DNA of 64,000 bases from Notospermus geniculatus (GCA_002633025.1 NMRB01002070.1:1-64000), one strand, 5' to 3'; positions 12,501 through 25,339 are shown, numbered from the stretch's first letter. Notes: generated by a model from the letters alone, not told the origin. Program-made: numbers and translations.

Positions 12501-12990
12501 CCAAGTCTTTCTAGAGTACCTTGAGAAGTTAATGATGTGGAGAAGTTAACTCTATGTCCATTTAAAGAATGAAATCATTCTGAGCTGAATACTGAAAACC
12601 CCAATCAAAATTGAGCACTTCTGAGGCAGTAATGAGGCAGACCTGCAGCAGTCCCAAACAGTAATCCAATGTCTTTCTAGAGTAGGCTACCTTGAGAAGT
12701 TAATGATGTGCAGAAGTTAACTCATGTCCATTTTTAAGAATGAAAATATTCAGAGTTGAGTGTTGAAAACCCCAATCAAAATCGAGCACTTTTGAGGCAG
12801 TAATGAGGCAGACTTGTAGCAGTCCCCAAGCAGCAGGTTCCTAGTCTTTCTAGAGAGTACCTTGAGAAGTTAACTCGGTGTTGATTTCACCCATTCATAA
12901 TAAACTTTCTGAAGATCATACCTGAGAGTTGAAAACCTTCATCAAAATGAAGCGGTTTTGAGGCAGTAATGAGGCAGACCTGCAGCAGGA
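12501..12990. repeat. Three tandem copies of an approximately 170-bp unit
   Basis: Units begin near 12501, 12669 and 12843 with GTCTTTCTAGAG and continue TACCTTGAGAAGTTAA, GAAAACC, CAATCAAAAT and GAGGCAGTAATGAGGCAGAC. The third copy is the most diverged. Confidence 0.85.
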
Positions 12991-13913
12991 AATACAGACA
13001 TTATGATAAGTTCTGAGCACCTACTTTGCTAGCTTTACATCCTTTGTAGTTTTGAGAATTGCATTGCCAGGTGTAATTTCAGGAGATTTCTCAGGGTAAA
13101 TTGTAATTACATCACCGAACGACTGCCACAGATTACATAACGACATGATTTAGTTTAGGATGGTGTAAAAGTGACCCAGGAGTTCCAGCATAAGTTATAT
13201 AAAGCCAGCGAGACAATGTGATATGATGACAGAGGTGACTCCTGACAAAGGGTTGCAGATTATTCAGAACCTGGAGGCAGGGCCACGATGATTGTCCCGC
13301 GAAGAAAGGCCACGAGGTCACGACACGTGGACATTGTGGCGATAATCTCTCGCCATAGGTATGTGGCCTGTGACCACCGCCATTAACAGATTTCGCTCAG
13401 TCAGGGACCCTGGGAGAAATTTTCACAGGGTGGCATTTAGATGGAGATCTCGGGGAACAGCTGCCGAGAGGGCCACGAATCAAACCCCAGCATTTCTTCT
13501 TTAGGGAAATAACACTACACAACATTGTTGCTCTGATTAAGACATCACCTGGTCTCTCACAATACAACTGAACGTTGCTTTTGAATTCGCACTTCTGGGA
13601 GGGACCGAATGTTACGTTTGGTAAACGATTCCTCGGCGCGTGCCTTTAGCTGCCTTGTGATTTGCGGTAGTGAATAATTGGTCGATTGACCTTGGAATGA
13701 ATGAAATGTCTTGGTGCCTGATTTTCCTAGACGTTGCACAGGTTTTCAACGTCAGGATGTTTTCCTGGAGGTGACGTGAGAGGATTACCTGACCTGAGAA
13801 AATGGTTTTCAATTCTATCTCATAGAAATTTTTCCTTAGAGATAATTCCTCGTATGATACTTCCATGGCATTCATTCCAAAAGCGCTGATGCCCTGATTA
13901 CTGAAATTGAGAA

Positions 13914-14310
13914 GCCCTGATAGCCTAGTGGTCATCACGTCCACTTAGCAAGCAGTAGGTCCCGGGTTCGAATCCTGGGCCATACGGGATTATTATTATT
14001 CCCAACTTTTTAGTTCGTCACCTGGGAGAGTGCACCACGTGCCTTTTAGTTGGAAGGGCAAGCAAGGACTTCATCCAAGTGAGGAAGATGAGTAGCTTGA
14101 GATGGCCTCTTCCATACACACCAGGGTCAATAATAGGGACCTTCAGCAAGGCTCCGTATCGTCTATCCGTATCATGTATGACGTATGACTTTAATAGAAA
14201 ATGCATTAGCTTGATACGTCATACATGACACGTATCGACGATATGGAGCCTTGCTGAAAGTCCCTAATGCTTTGGCTTCGGCCCTGATGGAAAAGTTTAA
14301 TAATACTGAA
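13914..14310 (+). mobile_element. SINE family B, split by a MITE
   Basis: The head CTAGTGGTCATCACGTCCAC, B box GGGTTCGAATCC and 3' body are present, but the body is interrupted after CAATAA at 14133 and resumes with TAATGCTTTGGCTTCGGCCC at 14265. Confidence 0.85.
14134..14264. mobile_element. MITE nested inside a SINE
   Basis: The hairpin arms are GGGACCTTCAGCAAGGCTCC and the inverse of GGGACTTTCAGCAAGGCTCC, about 129 bp in all, rich in ATACGTCATAC-like inverse words. Removing it together with one TAA restores the SINE consensus, implying a TAA target duplication. Confidence 0.82.
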
Positions 14311-14676
14311 AGTGGTGTAGCACATGAAGTCAAATCACTATCGAGTGTCTATAGCATCTCTCCAATGGTGGACTCATGTGCCGCAAAAGCTCAAGGACCG
14401 GAAAATTCGTCCCAATCACAACTCGATCTCAGAGGTTAATTCGTTCTATATTTACAGGTAAACTATGTTACATAATGTCAGGTCAATAACGCTCCTTGTG
14501 CCACAACTGATGAACTTTTGACAAATGAGGAAGATTTACTCCTGAATTTAGAAGTGTTTGAACAATGGCATTTGACTTGGAAGTCTTCTGGCTCAAGGGT
14601 ACCACCAGCTGACCATGTGGATTTCTGACTGATAAGACCAAGCCAGATGGTCTCTGACAGGGCTGATGTCAATTTT

Positions 14677-14970
14677 AAAGGTGCCTACAGGTCGACATTG
14701 CATCTTGAAGCAACTCAACGGATCCGTCGCAGATCGAAAACCACCACGCGCAGGTCGACATTTCAGCGATTGAGAGGAACTCGGAGCAACTGGCAGTTAC
14801 CTCGAACAGCAGGCTCAACTAGCGGATCCGGCAGTTGCTCGGAGACGCAAGCGCGCTCAGGTCGACAAAATCGGCAACTGATCAGTCACTCTGAGTTCCT
14901 TCCATCGCCGGAAAGCTAGTTGCCGCGTGTTGCTTCAGGACGCAATGTCGACCTGTAGGCTGCACCTTTA
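14677..14970. mobile_element. Palindromic MITE
   Basis: The left end AAAGGTGCCTACAGGTCGAC faces GTCGACCTGTAGGCTGCACC at the right. The interior is GC-rich and contains repeated GGTCGACA and GCAACTCG words. Confidence 0.78.
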
Positions 14971-14974
14971 TTAA

Positions 14975-16040
14975 GAGTTTGCAGTTTTGTCACAACCATG
15001 CTGATATGCACTGCGACGTCATGATGCCATGTAAACATGGTCCGCAATTTATGGTACATAACTATAGTACCCTCCGATATTTCTCAAAGAATGAGAACGC
15101 ACTTTAACAATTGAGCAAAAAAAAGGTAGCATCTGGTCAGTATCAGCTACTCTTTCCCACACATCAAAAACCCTTTGGTATATGAGAGGTGATCTCTCCA
15201 AATACAAATATGGGTCTATGGTGCATTCTCCAGTTCCACATCGCCGAGAAGTTCTCTTGGTTAAAGCATCCTAATCGAGGGGTCGCCCCTCAAGGGTTCG
15301 CAATCCGACGAAATGGTACTTTTTTCACGAGGGTGGCCTAAGTCCAAGTACGCTGTAAACATTTACAGGAGGAGCAATCTAACTTGGGAACATTGGACTT
15401 GATCCGATTCTGATCAACCGACAATCACTACATACATTGACAGCAATCATGGCATCCATTTAGCACTATCCTGGTGAATTTTTTTCTAAATGAATCTGTG
15501 TCTGTGCAGGAAGTGAATATCTACGCTGAAATCTACACGAGATGAAGTTGATCACGATCCTCTTTGAGTCCCTTAAACTACTAAGCCCTCAGTGCCTAAT
15601 ATTTCCTGCAGCATTGACTTAAGGGTGCATCACACAATTGTGAGTAATCGTATAATTATGTCAAGAGATATAGGGAAGAGGGGTTGAACTAATTGCCAAA
15701 GTATGAAAGTGATTCCTTACAAGAGAAGAGGGCCTTGCCGGAAATGGATACAAGAGTTCTTTTACTCTGTGCTATTATGTACTAAAAGGTACATCAGACC
15801 CTTCATTAATGTGGTCCAAATCATCTACGAAAAAAAATCTTTGAGTTCTTATTTTTTCCGGCTCCGTAAATTAATGTAGTTCTTATGTCGCAGGAGAGGA
15901 GGAAGAGAGGTCAAAGGTCAAAGACCCTTTGCATGTCAGGCATTGTACGTTGCATCCCTGGAAGTGAGGTGCTTAAAACTGCATCTCAGGTGGTAAAAGA
16001 ACTACCAATTGATTATTTGAGATTTTGCCCTTAAAATATC
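14975..16040. other. Stretch without recognised gene
   Basis: Nothing coding was recognised. A tRNA B-box-like GGGTTCGCAATCC at 15293-15305 lacks the rest of a tRNA. Confidence 0.55.
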
Positions 16041-16044
16041 AAAA

Positions 16045-16336
16045 GACTGCCGAAGACATCTTTTTGAAATTTTGCCCCTAAAACGTCAAAGACTGCTGAT
16101 GAAACCCTTGAATCTCGACCCTTTATGGCAAGACTGCTGATGAAACCCTTGAATCTCGACCCTTTATGGCAAGACTGCTGATGAAACCCTTGAATCTCGA
16201 CCCTTTATGGCAAGACTGCTGATGAAACCCTTGAAACTCAGCCATTTATGGCAAGACTGCTGATGAAACCTTTGAAACTCAGCCGTTTATGGCAAGACTG
16301 CTGATGAAACCCTCGAAATTCTGCCCTGAAGTGGCA
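16045..16336. repeat. 41-bp minisatellite, six regular copies plus one diverged
   Basis: GACTGCTGATGAAACCCTTG starts exactly every 41 bp at 16091, 16132, 16173, 16214, 16255 and 16296. A diverged unit starts at 16045. The first copies are identical to each other. Confidence 0.95.
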
Positions 16337-16674
16337 TGAGAAAGCAAGAAGATGGGAGGATGTCCATTCAAAACATTTTCAAGATGGTTGAATCAAATCA
16401 GCTCATGTCAAACTTTGTGGTCTTTTTCATAAATTTTGTTCCTCAATGATTACATTCCAATTGTTTGATTCCTGCATGAGTGATTGATCTGATAGTTCAA
16501 TCACTAGTTGGATGTGAGTTACATGATTGCTTTGTTTTCTGGTGCCATGTTCTCTGAGAATGGGGCGCTGGTCGAGTTCTGTCTCTCTCTGGCTACCTGC
16601 TTCAGTGGCCTAGGAACAGGTCGGTTGGTCATGGAGACCGCGCCTTCTCTTGCACTGCCCCATATTATGGGAGC

Positions 16675-16818
16675 CATGGTGGTGTAGTGGTTCGGGTGTC
16701 CGACTAGGGGTCCCGGGTTCGAATCCCACTCTGGCGTGAGACTGGGCAAGTCTCTTTGCCTTACTGGCCTCTCTCCACCCAGGTGTATAAATGGGTGCAG
16801 TCGGAAATGGTCAGCCAC
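16675..16818 (+). mobile_element. SINE family A, 5' half
   Basis: The head GTGGTGTAGTGGTTCGGGTG and B box GGGTTCGAATCC reach GTATAAATGGGTGC and GTCGGAAATG, then stop. Different sequence follows. Confidence 0.82.
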
Positions 16819-16929
16819 CCTCCACCACAAAACCAGTCATCTAGTCACTCTGTGGTTGGCAAGAGTTTCCCCAACATGGTGTTTCAATGTTGCTTCAAGT
16901 TGTTGGTTCATTTCTGGGATCACTACTAG

Positions 16930-16985
16930 AAAGTGCCTGAGGAAGACCCCGGTTGGGGTCGAAAATTTGCGAGATTCAGAGACGA
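16930..16985 (+). repeat. Fragment of GACCCCGGTTGGGGTC repeat family
   Basis: GAGGAAGACCCCGGTTGGGG followed by TCGAAAATTTGC matches the arms of the palindromes at 28310-28452 and 32773-33016. Confidence 0.65.
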
Positions 16986-17465
16986 ATTTATTTTTACCAT
17001 CAAGTTGTTGACCAGTATACAGGGTCAAAGAACTACTTTCACGGTAAGAAAACGTGCCGTATAGGTTCTGGGCGTAGGCGGTATTAATTGGTGTATCAGT
17101 CAACACACCTATAAATCACCAGGAATTATTTCATTATCATAACTTTACCACGATTAAAAATGGACATGACAGATAAACATCACAGCAATTGGAGGGGAAG
17201 GAACTAAATGCTGCCAATTAACCTACATTTACACAACAAAAGAGAAAAGTGTGATGAAAAAGTTAATGAGGCAGGTTGAAATAATAGAATATCAGGAAAC
17301 AGAAAATCTGTGAACTTGAGATTAGGTGAGACTACAGTCAAGAGACAAGTGCACAGGAAAACATACCCTACCTAGTTTCTAATCAGTGTTTGTTCTGTTA
17401 TAAGGTTGACGACTTTGACTTCAAATAAATCAGGTTGTCATTCTGTCATTTTAACCCTTTCCTGA

Positions 17466-17742
17466 GGAACCTTGATAGCCGAGTGGTTAGCATCTCCGCT
17501 TAGCAAGCAGCATGTCCCGGCTTCGAATCCAGTCCGTATGGGGTTAATCATCCCTGGCTCTTCACGTCCGTCACATGGGACAATAAGCCGCGGTGCCTTG
17601 TACCTTTGCAAGGGCAAGTAAAAGACCCCATCCAAGTGAGGAACATGAGTAGCTTGAGATGGCCTCTTCCGTACTTACCACCAGGGCCAATAATGCTATG
17701 GCTTCGGCCCTGATGGAAAAATCAATACAAATACAAACACTA
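17466..17742 (+). mobile_element. SINE family B, full length
   Basis: The head GAGTGGTTAGCATCTCCGCT is followed by a B-box-like CGGCTTCGAATCC, the full body and an ACAAATACAAACA tail. Confidence 0.86.
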
Positions 17743-19277
17743 TCCTGTCTACGGTTTACCCCAACTCTGGACCGAAGCAAAAAATTTCAACCAATATTAG
17801 AACCAATACTTCCAAGACAGCTAGCCCAAAGTTTGGAACTGCTTTCAAGGTATGTTCTACGGCTCTCAGAGTTCCACGCCCTTGTCACGATGCATCTCTT
17901 CCCTCAACCATCCCTATTCACACGCACCGTGACAATGCCATCACTATAACCTATTAAATTTTACGAGGAAAGACGAAAACACGGAAATCTTCTTCAATTA
18001 GTCGGAGTGAACAATAAAGGTGTTATCACCCACCTAGAAATGGCAATTGCATACCTTGAGAAGCGCGGCAGTTATGTCACCGTCATGCAATTGTGCGGTA
18101 AATATGAAAGGAATTCAGTGATTGCAGATTAAGAGCGCAGGAGAAACTGCACAATCCTGGTTCTTCCCAGATTATTCAGGCAGGACAATCATTTATCCAT
18201 GCCTGTCGGTATTTATGGGTTCCATCCAGTTTATTGTCTCATAAATATCTACCTTAGGTGTGGTCTGATTGTCTCAGGGCTGTGAGTAGGTTAACAGTCA
18301 GAGCTTTGGGACCGATCAGGTATGCCTCAATCTCTCCCGGTATCTGTTTTCATCAACTCGATACTGCATTAATATCATATGAGGGAATGCTAGAGTGGTC
18401 ACATTGCACTAACGAGGTTTGCTAGATTCTTTCATCGGCTCTATAGGCAAGGGAGTGAATGGATATTACATCCATACTAAGTACAAGTTGGGCTGACTGA
18501 ATACAAACATTTTGTTTTTGATGCAAAAACTAGTGAAAGGCACTTTTTCATTCAGTCAGCAAAAAAGGAAAGGAAAGGGCATACACCCCCTCTGTTTTGT
18601 TGAAATTCCAAGGCTTGAATTTGACCAGGAAAATCAGGGGTTTAGGTTCTACTGGGGTCCAATGGTCAAAAGCTACACCCCCCTTTTTTGATGCTGGATG
18701 GATCTGGTGATGCAGCATGCATGTTTCTTCATGAGAGAAAAGTCTGCAATGCACCTCACACTTTTAAAATTTCAACGATGAAGACAAGAATTTCACACCC
18801 AGTGAAAATTTGTAAAACGTGTGACAACCAAGTTTAGGGCCATTAATAACACGAGTGACGCTGAGCGAAATTAACAGAAAATAACACGTAAATTAGCACT
18901 TTTTCCATTCCGTTTCTGTCACTTCATTTGATGAATATATAATGTTGATTTTAGAAATTTTGGCCTCATCTTCATCTTAATTCATTAAAATGTAGAAAAA
19001 CAGATTGTCGTCAAAATGACAGATTATTCACCAATTTCTCATGCAGCAAATGTAATTTTGGCATTTTTTTCATCAATGGATTCCAATTGCATATTTATAG
19101 AAAATTTCTTGCTTTGACTTGGGAGGACTAATTGAGATTCTTTTGGGAGATTTGTGATTTCTTGAAGTTAAATATTTCACTCAAATGCAGCTCGGAAATC
19201 AATTATATTTTTGCTATGTGTTCAAGACTGGTTCGCCTGTTTCAGAAGGCAACTTTCAAACAAATGAGAGCTAGGAC
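17743..19277. other. Stretch without recognised gene
   Basis: No exon, SINE or clear transposon end was seen. Open frames here are short and lack family resemblance. Confidence 0.55.
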
Positions 19278-19445
19278 TACAGTGGAACCTCCCTTAGTAG
19301 ACACCTCTGCCAGGAGGACACTTCTCTATTAAGGACACCAACCTTGTGCTTTAAGCGCAATGAGGAACATGAGTAGCTTGAGACGGCATTCCAAACTCAT
19401 CAGGGCAAATAGTGCTCGACCCTGATGGAAAAATCTAATAGCTAC
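19278..19445 (+). repeat. GGACACC-family end joined to a SINE B 3' fragment
   Basis: TACAGTGGAACCTCCCTTAG through TTCTCTATTAAGGACACC matches the 242-bp locus. From 19352 GAGGAACATGAGTAGCTTGA to GATGGAAAAATCTAATA is a SINE B tail. Confidence 0.7.
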
Positions 19446-20233
19446 ATAATATTCTTGATGGCATTTCTCAAAGATTACCATATAATTTGCAGTGGCAAAT
19501 TTTGTTGACAAGAGAGGAAGAAAGGGAGAAGAATGGCATCACCAACAAATAAGCAGGGGGACAAGAACATGTTGCAACATCCCCCTGCCCCCTGGTCCGC
19601 CTCTACATATTCTAATTCTTTCCTCATCATCACTTTTAGAAGCATACTTTATGTGCAACATACATGTAGGTGTGATGCAATAAAAGTTACTTAAATGATT
19701 CATAACAAAATCATTGCAATCCTTCATTACCCAACAAAGGTGACAAAAAGCATCCCGACAGTCAATATAACTAGAATTAAACTTCGTTAGAAAATTTCTA
19801 ACACCAAGATGTCTCATTTATAGAAAAATAATCATTGAATTCATCGGGATACCTTAAAAAGGTGACAAACCGCTCTCATGCATGGTAAAATATGAATTCG
19901 CTCCTGTCATTAAAATCCTCATTATCAGAGCAATTAGTTAAAGTTTAATTCTGCTGTTGTTGCCAGATAGTAGGCTTATTTTACACCTGGGGATACGTGT
20001 TCCCGTTCTCAGACACGAGGGAGATGGAAGCAGTTTAAAGATTCATACTGACCCAGGATTCGGAGAGTTTCCCTTCAGGAGATATCATTACCAATAATTA
20101 GTTTAGTCTCTGAAGAATCGAGACTTGTACAAGGTAAAGAAGGTGAAGATGAAGAATCGTTTGAGTTTGAAAGTTAGTTTTTAAAGACTTGGCTTTACCC
20201 GTTTGCACATGACATTGCGACATCATAGGTAAT
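19446..20233. other. Stretch without recognised gene
   Basis: No supported gene or repeat was identified; open frames are short and AT-rich. Confidence 0.5.
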
Positions 20234-20640
20234 AGGAAGGTTCTGCAAGCTTACGTTTTACATATATGATTACGATTACGATTTGACGACGTCATGACAT
20301 CATTACAGATGATGTGACGCGATGGTGCCATCATCTGACTTGAGACTTCCCGTGTATGATAAAATGTTGTCGATGTATCCCATGTTTGGCCGACCGACCC
20401 TCAAAGACACAGAGGTCCGTTATTTTACTTTTAATCATCATGGCAATTTGGAAATTTACCCATTATTAGGTGTGTCAATTTGAAAGCGAATTATTTGATT
20501 ACAAAGGTGAAAGATTGGGCTTCGATTAAATCGTATGTTTCTCACGTGTAGCAAGCGATTTGCACGTAAAATGGTCCCGCAGAGCTGACGTCATGACGTT
20601 TTCAAATTGTAATCGTAAATGTAAAATGTAAACTTCCAAA
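20234..20640. mobile_element. Imperfect palindromic element
   Basis: GGAAGGTTCTGCAAGCTTAC with TTTTACATATATGATTACGA at the left pairs imperfectly with the right end, whose inverse reads GGAAGTTTACATTTTACATT and TACGATTACAATTTG. Both arms continue into CGTCATGAC. Confidence 0.55.
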
Positions 20641-21161
20641 ACCTCCGTAATGCGACAGAAATCTCACTTTGAAGAGATAAAAAAACCCTCATCATACTGC
20701 ATTGGAGAAGGAACAAAAGGCAACATACCTGTGGAAACAGTAGGCCTATCCATCACTTCACAACAATGACCAAAAACGGACAAAAATCTCCAAAATCACT
20801 GCTGCAATCACGACCACTAATAGAAATCAAGTATCAGAGTGCAATCTGCAAATCTGAACAGGTAAATCTACGTGTTCCAATCAATCAGACATGTGCTACC
20901 TATTTAATGTCATATTGATTTCTGGCCACTCAAAGCAACACCTGGACTTTCTAAACACTACATGAAAAGTGTCGGGAGCTGGAATATAGTATTAAGTTCA
21001 TTATATTCATCGATAATAGATATCGCGGTGAACATGTGGACTTCAATTGATTTGATATTTGCACGTGAATGAAAAGCAAGGAAATCACCTGGTAATTTAG
21101 TCAAAATAGTCAGCAGATGTAGACTCTTGCCACGTAAACATCAAAACTGACCACTCCTCAC

Positions 21162-21320
21162 ATGGGACAGTAAACCGTGGTACCTTGTGTCTTTAAGGGC
21201 AAGTAAAAGACCCCATCCAAGTGAGGAACATGAGTAGCTTGAGGTGGCCTCTTCTGTATTTACCTGGGATAATAATGCCATGGCCCCGATGGAAAAATCC
21301 AATACAAAAATACAAAATGA
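21162..21320 (+). mobile_element. SINE family B, 3' half
   Basis: ATGGGACAGTAAACCGTGGT leads into the usual AAGTAAAAGACCCCATCCAA and GAGTAGCTTGAGGTGGCCTC, ending CAATACAAAAATACAAA. Confidence 0.82.
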
Positions 21321-22421
21321 CGAAAGTCAATTTCAGGATTTATATGTCTTACCAAAAATTCACAAACACTTCTGAATTGTGACCCATGACAGCAAAATGA
21401 GTCGTAAAGCGCCGGAAAGAAGACTCAAGATGACACCAGAGAACAACTCTAGAAATTGACAGAGTCAAATTTCACAACGGCCAGACAATACTGAAATCAA
21501 CAATCCGTCGGTGCACTTTGGGTCTTCTTCTCTGCGCATTCCAACTCATTTTGCTGGCACGGGTCACAATTTTTGGTCTCATGAGAGGTCTCTCGGATAG
21601 ATCTATATACAAAGAATGAAGGCCATCCCCACTCAGTCATGACAAGCCAGCCTAGTGATGGAGATTTCGAAGTTCCCCTTTCATCCACTGCCTAACCGTC
21701 CTTGATTGGCCGACTGCGGCATCTCGTTCTAGATCTACGCACAAATGGTGGGATTATCTCCGCAGATATGCAGCGACTACCAAATATTGATACTCTAGCA
21801 CAAAACATGGCGCTTCATTGATGCCCGCACTTCAGCGCTATAATATAGCGGTGCTTGATATGCAAATGGCTGAACAACGATTAGCATCCAGAACTACTAC
21901 ATATCGCCATTGACCATATTCCCAGTTGAGAGTGAAACGGACTCCTGTACTGACGGTGTATATCGCACACGGTTGATGCACACCGGTTTCGCACATTTTT
22001 TTTTACAAAACATGTATGTGCAGTTAGCAAACCTTGTCTGAAGTAGATTTCTACAAAAAGGTACCTCCATTCAGGAAATAATTTGGAATGTAGCCGATAA
22101 GAATTGGCAACATAAATGGACATACAGAACATGTAACATATTTTTTTATAACATTCATGACATTCTTGGATATAAATAAGTGCCGTGCCACCAAGACGTT
22201 CTGAAACCTTGGACATAAGAGAGTTTTCAAGAGAAAATGGTACACGAAAAGTGTGCATTAAGACATCATACAATATATCGCTCAAAAATAATGCTTCCTT
22301 TGATAAGATGTGAACGGTTCGAGAGCTTAAAACCGTACAACGCAATCAGTGAGTGTATAGACATACCGTAAAGGTCTATTTGAAGGTTCTTTCTTTGGAT
22401 GCAATGTAATGGTGGCATCAA

Positions 22422-22605
22422 AATGACCCGTCACCAAAAAACCAGTCCTAAGTCACTCTGAAGTTGGCTGTTTGAGACCAATGTTTTGTCAATTTCAGTA
22501 GGCCTAGCCTTATTGTCTGTCTTTTGTAAAATCTAAGTGATAACATCTCTTCCTTTATCTCCTTGAGTTATTTTGGTTCACCCTGGGTCTTAAGATGGGT
22601 TTTGC
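22422..22605. repeat. Dispersed TGTGACCC-family repeat
   Basis: ATGACCCGTCACCAAAAAAC, AAGTTGGCTGTTTGAGACCA, TTATTGTCTGTCTTTTGTAA and TTATCTCCTTGAGTTATTTT match the 5072 copy closely. Confidence 0.78.
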
Positions 22606-22614
22606 TGTGACGGT

Positions 22615-23505
22615 GTCACCACTTTAAAGTTCCGGTTCTTTTATCCAAGTACCGGCAGGCCCATAATCATGATGATCTGAGCAAGAAAGAAATGACTGCA
22701 AATAAACTGCCCAGACTCAGTCTGGGACAACATTGTCTTAATGGTATAGGAGCAGGTGACGTCATTGTACATGTTGTACGTAAGCCATTGTTTTACCAGT
22801 CGCCATCTTAAACTCTCATATAGAGAGCGTGCAGGTGACGGCATCGAGTCATGTGATCAGTCTAATCTGCCATATTGGATGGCCGATGACGTCATCGACT
22901 CACGTGGTGCACGTTGTCGTCGGCGCAGGTGGAGTGTGTGTTACTACAACAATGACATGATCTACACATGACACAATTGTCGTGGACATCAGCTTGGTCA
23001 GAAGTGATGTCACAATGAGCAAAGTGAGGTCACAATGAGCCACTGCATTCTATCAGGATGAAAATTAACTCTGAATGATATCATGTCACATCGAGATATC
23101 ACTGACAAGTGTGACAATTAACCTTGGAATGTCATGGATATTTTCCATCTTAATTCGACAACTGGATTGATCAGCATGTCCAGGTACACCGAGGTAAGAC
23201 GTCCATCAATGTGAAAAATGCACAATAAACTGTCCACAGCTGTGGACCTTCTTCCAGGTCATGGCAGTTGGAACACTCTTGATTAATTTTACATATGAGG
23301 CAGAAACCGAATTATGTAAATTTGGACAAATTGCTTGTTCAAGAGGGCAAGTTGAGTCATAAATCTACCGTCTTTGCCTAGATGTCCATTTAGATATAGC
23401 AAAAGAGACAGTAGCAGATTGGGTTAGACTCCAATAAGATGTTCATACCAAAACGTACAGTTAACAGCACTCTAAAATAAATACACTGGTACTGCAGAAA
23501 ATATA
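22615..23505. other. Stretch without recognised gene
   Basis: No exon or transposon was recognised. TGACGTCA-like words recur around 22755-22895. Confidence 0.5.
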
Positions 23506-23961
23506 GCTGTGGTTACACTACATAAATCTCCGTGCTTTCCCCGGGGATTTTGCGGTTACACCTGTAAATCGCCGGGTCTAAACAGACCCGTGTCTGAAAT
23601 CCCCGTGCTTATTAGCCCCAGCGATATCGAAGGGGCAACGCCAGGGCTATTTAAGCACGGAGATTCTATGTAGTGTAACCGCAAAATCCCCGTGTCTATT
23701 TCTAGTTCCACGCACCCCGACAGACGGCGATGCAAATTGATGAGTGAAGCGCATGCGTATAGGCCATTTCACGCCTCCAGCAGCCACTTAATTATGCACA
23801 GTTGCCTACACGCAGTGCCCCTATCGCCGGGATACGGAACTTATTACCAATCGCATTTTAAGTAGTGTAACCGCTCGCCGTGTCAACGCCGTGTTTTTTC
23901 TGGTTCGGAAAAACCCCGTGTCTCAAAAACCCCGGCGATTTTGGATAGGTGTAACCACGGC
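23506..23961. mobile_element. Composite GTGGTTACAC element
   Basis: The outer ends GCTGTGGTTACACTACATAA and the inverse GCCGTGGTTACACCTATCC bound a 456-bp element. Two further internal ends of the same type (GCGGTTACACCTG at 23568 and TAGTGTAACCGC at 23671) suggest one copy inside another. Confidence 0.7.
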
Positions 23962-24502
23962 TTATAAGATAACATTTTCCTTATATTCGGTTTATCTGAC
24001 AAGAATCTCACTAAATGAAACCAATGAATGAGCATTTTCATTTACATTGATAAAATTTGACTGTTAAGTCCAAAATCATAAGGTTTGTTGCCTGTTAAAA
24101 AATTTGAGGTTCTTTTCTATAACAGGGTATGTAGCAAAACTTATGATTTTGGACTTTTCATATTGTGGAAATGATGACAATGAGAAGGGAAATGGTGAGC
24201 ATATTACAAACAAGTGTTACATGCTCGGAAATAAAGTATATATTAGACTTTATTTTCTGCAGTTTTTCTCACTTCACGGCGCCTGACTGGCACTGCACCA
24301 TCTAACTCCGTGTCTGGCGCAGTTGGGCCCGAGGGAGCAATGCCACTTACCTAACAGAAAGGTACAACTGCTCTATTCTATAACAAGTTAATTGATCAGT
24401 TACTCACTCATTATGAGGTCATTAGGGGATAACATCAAATTGATTGGAAGACTGTAAAAGATGCTCTGATGGCATCAACAAATGGTCGGTTATCAAACAA
24501 TA

Positions 24503-24556
24503 AAAGTTAAAGTTAAAGTTTGGGTTTATAGTCTGATATCAACAACGGTAACTTCC
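24503..24556 (-). mobile_element. SINE family A 3'-end fragment
   Basis: The minus strand reads GTTGATATCAGACTATAAAC, then CCAAACTTTAACTTTAACTT, the family A tail. Confidence 0.7.
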
Positions 24557-25117
24557 TATCCTATTCATCAACTGCACACACGCCAATTTTGATTAGACTT
24601 TAGAAAATACAATTTCTACAGATGTTGTCCAATACATGCGCCGTGCTGAATTGCTTGAGTCTATTGGTATAAGTAACGCTTTCAACTTCGACGAGCTTGG
24701 AGTATCAGAAACTCACGGAATACTCAACAAGAGTGGCAAAGGTATATCATTCTCGTCAAACATTTCTTATAACAATCCCCCTACTTGAGTTACGGATGTA
24801 TGCAACTTTATTGATTTTCTACTTCACGAATAATCCTAAAATTCTTGGCAGCATCCCGTTCTCCTTGTCGGGTGAGAACCTGTCAAGCCTTAAATTACAA
24901 AGTGTCTAAGTCAGGTGTGTATCCTGTGAGAAGTCCTTTAGAAATCGTACACCAGAAGAGACAAACACTACATGTCAATACTATCACAAGTGTTTAACTC
25001 GTTATGATTCTGTCCAATGGAAGAATGAAGCAGGGTATAAAATGATGTGCAGAAGGGACGTGGAGCAAAATTTCATTCCAAATTGCACAAAAATCTTTAT
25101 TTTGGGAGTGATTATCA

Positions 25118-25292
25118 CAGGTGTGGATCCAGGGGGCGCACCCGGCGTGCGCCGCCTTTTCGGCCAACAAATCTGTAAAATTGACCGTGAAATTCTGAAA
25201 TTTGGAGCAAATCATTGAAATTCACCGCAGATTTCAATGTTTCTAGCACAGTGCGCCCTCTCTTTTCCGAAATCGTGGATCCGTCCCTGTAT
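25118..25292 (+). mobile_element. GGATCCAG-family MITE, copy 1
   Basis: AGGTGTGGATCCAGGGGGCG through GGCCAACAAATCTGTAAAAT and TTGACCGTGAAATTCTG to ATCGTGGATCCGTCCC. Siblings lie at 46388, 50057 and 59818. Confidence 0.8.
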
Positions 25293-25339
25293 CATAATGG
25301 GAGACTTTACAGCCCTTAGAGGCCGCCTGTTAAAATTGT

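Noticed and set aside
13612-13944. 110-codon minus frame
   Set aside because: Overlaps the start of a SINE and has no family resemblance or splice signals.
21881-22345. 154-codon minus frame
   Set aside because: Longest frame of the left region, but the residues look random and the DNA shows no coding bias or neighbouring exons.
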